A DNA stretch of 51,359 nucleotides from HXMU1420-2 sp040830545. Its GTDB lineage: Bacteria > Pseudomonadota > Alphaproteobacteria > Rhodobacterales > Rhodobacteraceae. How positions within the stretch are numbered: position 1 is the stretch's first letter; each line of letters begins with the position of its first letter. The notes under the pieces were generated by a model. It did not search any database, was not told the DNA's origin, and worked only from the letters and a program-made list of their open reading frames with translations. The DNA lies in NCBI GenBank assembly GCA_040830545.1, contig JBFOMB010000003.1, positions 1 through 51,359 of the forward strand. The letters are read 5' to 3'. Below, one piece after another: positions 50,009 through 51,359 of this stretch. A program made the position numbers and the translations under genes.

Positions 50009-50683
50009 TCACTCAACCGTTTTCAGGTAATCCGCCAGCGTCCGTCCAGGTTCGTCCGCAAACAACTCGGGCAGGGCGGTCACCCCTTCGATCAGGTCGA
50101 CACGAAAGACGCGGAAATCCCCGCGCAGTTCGCACCACGCGGTCAGCGTCCAAACCCGGCCCCAGTATTCCATCTGCAGGGGTCGTACGCGCCGCTCGGT
50201 CAGCGTGCCGTCAATCCGACGATACCTCAGAGCCAGTTTCTGCCGCCCTTTGATCGCCGCGCGGATCGGGGCCATGTGACCCGCACCCCGTGCGATGTCA
50301 GCAAAGGGGTAGACGGCAAACTGCCATTTGTCCGCTTCGGCCACGGTCTGTTCCGGCAGGACCGAGTCGATCTTGGCCGCCAGCGATTCAATGGCACGCT
50401 TCAGGTCCGGGTCGGTGGTTTGCGACACGATGGCCACGCCTAGGTTCAGCGCCTCCAACTCTTCGGGTGTCAGTGTCAGCGGGGGCAGAGTGATCGCCTG
50501 CACGGCCATGTAGCCTACACCACGTTCACCCTGGATCGGGACACCCGAGGCCACCAGCGTGTCCATGTCGCGATAGATCGTGCGGACCGACACTTCCAGC
50601 CGGTCCGCGATGTCCTGCGCGCGGTGCAGTTTGCCGTCGCGCAGGATCTGAATGATGTCAAACAGGCGGTCGGTGCGCCGCAT
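50009..50683 (-). CDS. WYL-domain transcriptional regulator (YafY family)
   Basis: DNA-binding regulator of 224 residues. The N-terminal helix-turn-helix (about 1-60: RRTDRLFDIIQILRDGKLHR and VSVRTIYRDMDTLVASGVPI) is of DeoR/HTH_11 type. The WYL domain (about 135-215) includes KLALRYRRIDG, TERRVRPLQMEYWGRVW and CELRGDFRVFRVD. It follows the small ABM-like gene by eight bases, and both would be read from the region with the inverted repeat at 51121-51140. Autoregulation is therefore likely. The effector is unknown. Confidence 0.88.
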   Translation of the reverse strand: MRRTDRLFDIIQILRDGKLHRAQDIADRLEVSVRTIYRDMDTLVASGVPIQGERGVGYMAVQAITLPPLTLTPEELEALNLGVAIVSQTTDPDLKRAIESLAAKIDSVLPEQTVAEADKWQFAVYPFADIARGAGHMAPIRAAIKGRQKLALRYRRIDGTLTERRVRPLQMEYWGRVWTLTAWCELRGDFRVFRVDLIEGVTALPELFADEPGRTLADYLKTVE

Positions 50684-50691
50684 GTCTCCTC

Positions 50692-51057
50692 CTAGTTTTG
50701 GGTCACCCGGATCGGGGCGTGCCGCATGGTGACGGTCGCCGGGTCGATCATCGACATGAACGGCTGCGCCTCGGGGCGGGCCATAATCTGTTCCGCTGCG
50801 GTCTTGGCTGCGGTCATGGAGGACCAGACGAGGTGGTCGGTCCAGAGGCCATCCGCATCTACACTCAGCACACGGGCGTGCATTGATCCGGTTTCGATCA
50901 AAAACGGCTCCATCGCTTGGGCGGCTTTGGTAAACGCATCCTGGGTGGTGCCGTCCGCCAAACGGAAGGTCACGATCTCAGCAACCGTTTCGCCTGCCCC
51001 CCGTGCGGTGTCAGCTGGGGCAAGGGGACGGGTTGTGTAGCAAAAGGTCGGTTTCAT
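50692..51057 (-). CDS. Small ABM-like (dimeric alpha/beta barrel) protein
   Basis: 121 residues with the look of antibiotic biosynthesis monooxygenase-like ferredoxin-fold proteins: VAEIVTFRLADGTTQDAFTK, then a helix and WTDHLVWSSMTAAKTAAEQI. Function unknown; such proteins often accompany YafY-type regulators. GGAG lies eight bases before the ATG at 51057. An extension to 51117 lacks the fold. It is the first gene of a two-gene operon with the WYL regulator. Confidence 0.7.
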   Translation of the reverse strand: MKPTFCYTTRPLAPADTARGAGETVAEIVTFRLADGTTQDAFTKAAQAMEPFLIETGSMHARVLSVDADGLWTDHLVWSSMTAAKTAAEQIMARPEAQPFMSMIDPATVTMRHAPIRVTQN

Positions 51058-51120
51058 TTCGGGTCTCCAGTTAATGAACGCCCCGTGACTGGGGCGGTGA
51101 AGGAGAGATACCGGCATCCT

Positions 51121-51140
51121 ACTGACATAAACCTGTCAGT
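51121..51140. promoter_or_regulatory. Perfect inverted repeat upstream of the WYL operon
   Basis: Arms ACTGACA and TGTCAGT (7 bp, perfect) around TAAACC, 63 bases before the start of the ABM-like gene. It sits between divergent genes (tatA rightward), in the position of an operator. I infer it to be the target of the WYL regulator. It has no coding gene over it and no T-run, so a terminator is less likely. Confidence 0.6.
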
Positions 51141-51293
51141 TGAAGATCGGGCGTTGGATTTTTTGCCTCGTGACAGGGTGAAACCCGCCGTGCGCGCGTC
51201 AGCCGCCGTTCCCTTGACCGCACCGCTTGGCTACATCTGCACCCAACGCACACCGCGCGTCCGTTCGCGCGAAACCCGCAAGGAGATACACAG

Positions 51294-51359
51294 ATGGGTA
51301 TTGGCAATATCGGTCTTCCCGACCTTCTTCTGATCGCAGTGGTCGTTCTGGTCCTCTTC
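51294..51359 (+). CDS. tatA: TatA, twin-arginine translocase subunit (5' end)
   Basis: The gene runs off the window after 22 codons. The visible start is MGIGNIGLPDLLLIAVVVLV followed by LF, the N-terminal helix of TatA/E-type proteins that build the Tat pore for folded proteins. The window ends just before the expected FGxxK amphipathic hinge. AAGGAG precedes the ATG by eight bases. TatB and TatC would be expected next outside the window. Confidence 0.85.
   Translation, partial: MGIGNIGLPDLLLIAVVVLVLF

Noticed and set aside
1..51359. tRNA, rRNA, CRISPR array or insertion sequence
   Set aside because: Reading both strands I saw no cloverleaf ending in CCA next to a TTCGA-type arm, no evenly spaced direct repeats, and no transposase motifs. 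A covariance-model scan would be needed to exclude small RNAs.

Overview
The window is high-GC alphaproteobacterial DNA, most probably a marine Rhodobacterales (Roseobacter-group) contig end. I infer this from overall protein character, the conserved aroK-aroB locus divergent from a small membrane protein / secreted protein / xerD operon, a DUF6476-type protein beside an RluD-like synthase, and a TatA start at the right edge. This rests on family knowledge; I ran no search. The first 121 bases are not genomic: they hold a T homopolymer and a degraded copy of the Illumina universal adapter, so genomic sequence starts at about 122.

Layout. 122-4152: tail of an unidentified gene, a small membrane protein, a DUF6476-like protein divergent from an RluD-type pseudouridine synthase, and a 666-residue protein joining a kynureninase-like PLP enzyme to a cyclase/formamidase. 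4149-10548 (minus): a lipid ABC transport operon (STAS-MlaE permease, MlaF ATPase, long MCE protein, auxiliary lipoprotein) followed by a GMC oxidoreductase. 10648-11607: a 3-hydroxyisobutyrate-dehydrogenase-like enzyme. 12444-15215 (plus): N-acetyl sugar amidotransferase with HisF-like and HisH-like partners, the set that makes acetamidino sugars, here without sugar-nucleotide genes.

15348-27581: a GNAT enzyme, then a galactoside catabolic region. GH42 beta-galactosidase, SMP-30 lactonase, KDPGal aldolase, KDGal kinase, an SDR, GH4 alpha-galactosidase, two ABC permeases, a small membrane protein and a binding protein read leftward. An IclR regulator and the ABC ATPase read rightward from a shared control region with two 20-bp-spaced operator-like boxes. 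Together they could import galactosides, release galactose and oxidise it by the De Ley-Doudoroff route, but no galactonate dehydratase is present.

27595-37018: M19 dipeptidase with a PNPOx-like protein; a lactonase-type amidohydrolase; D-lyxose/mannose isomerase with a PfkB kinase (mannose to fructose to fructose-6-P); and an acetamidase, M20, M20, M81 (MlrC) operon. 37166-42348 (plus): an MscS channel, then a lipid-type cassette (DUF374 acyltransferase, fatty acyl-AMP ligase, acyl carrier protein, CFA-synthase-like methyltransferase). An AT-rich stretch follows with two overlapping micro-ORFs encoding membrane peptides.

43015-51359: CNNM/CorC-type protein, XerD, a secreted hypothetical protein and a 50-residue membrane protein (minus); aroK, aroB and an orphan FbpC-like ATPase (plus); a WYL regulator with a small ABM-like protein under a perfect inverted repeat (minus); and the start of tatA. 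I saw no tRNA, rRNA, CRISPR array, insertion sequence or prophage.
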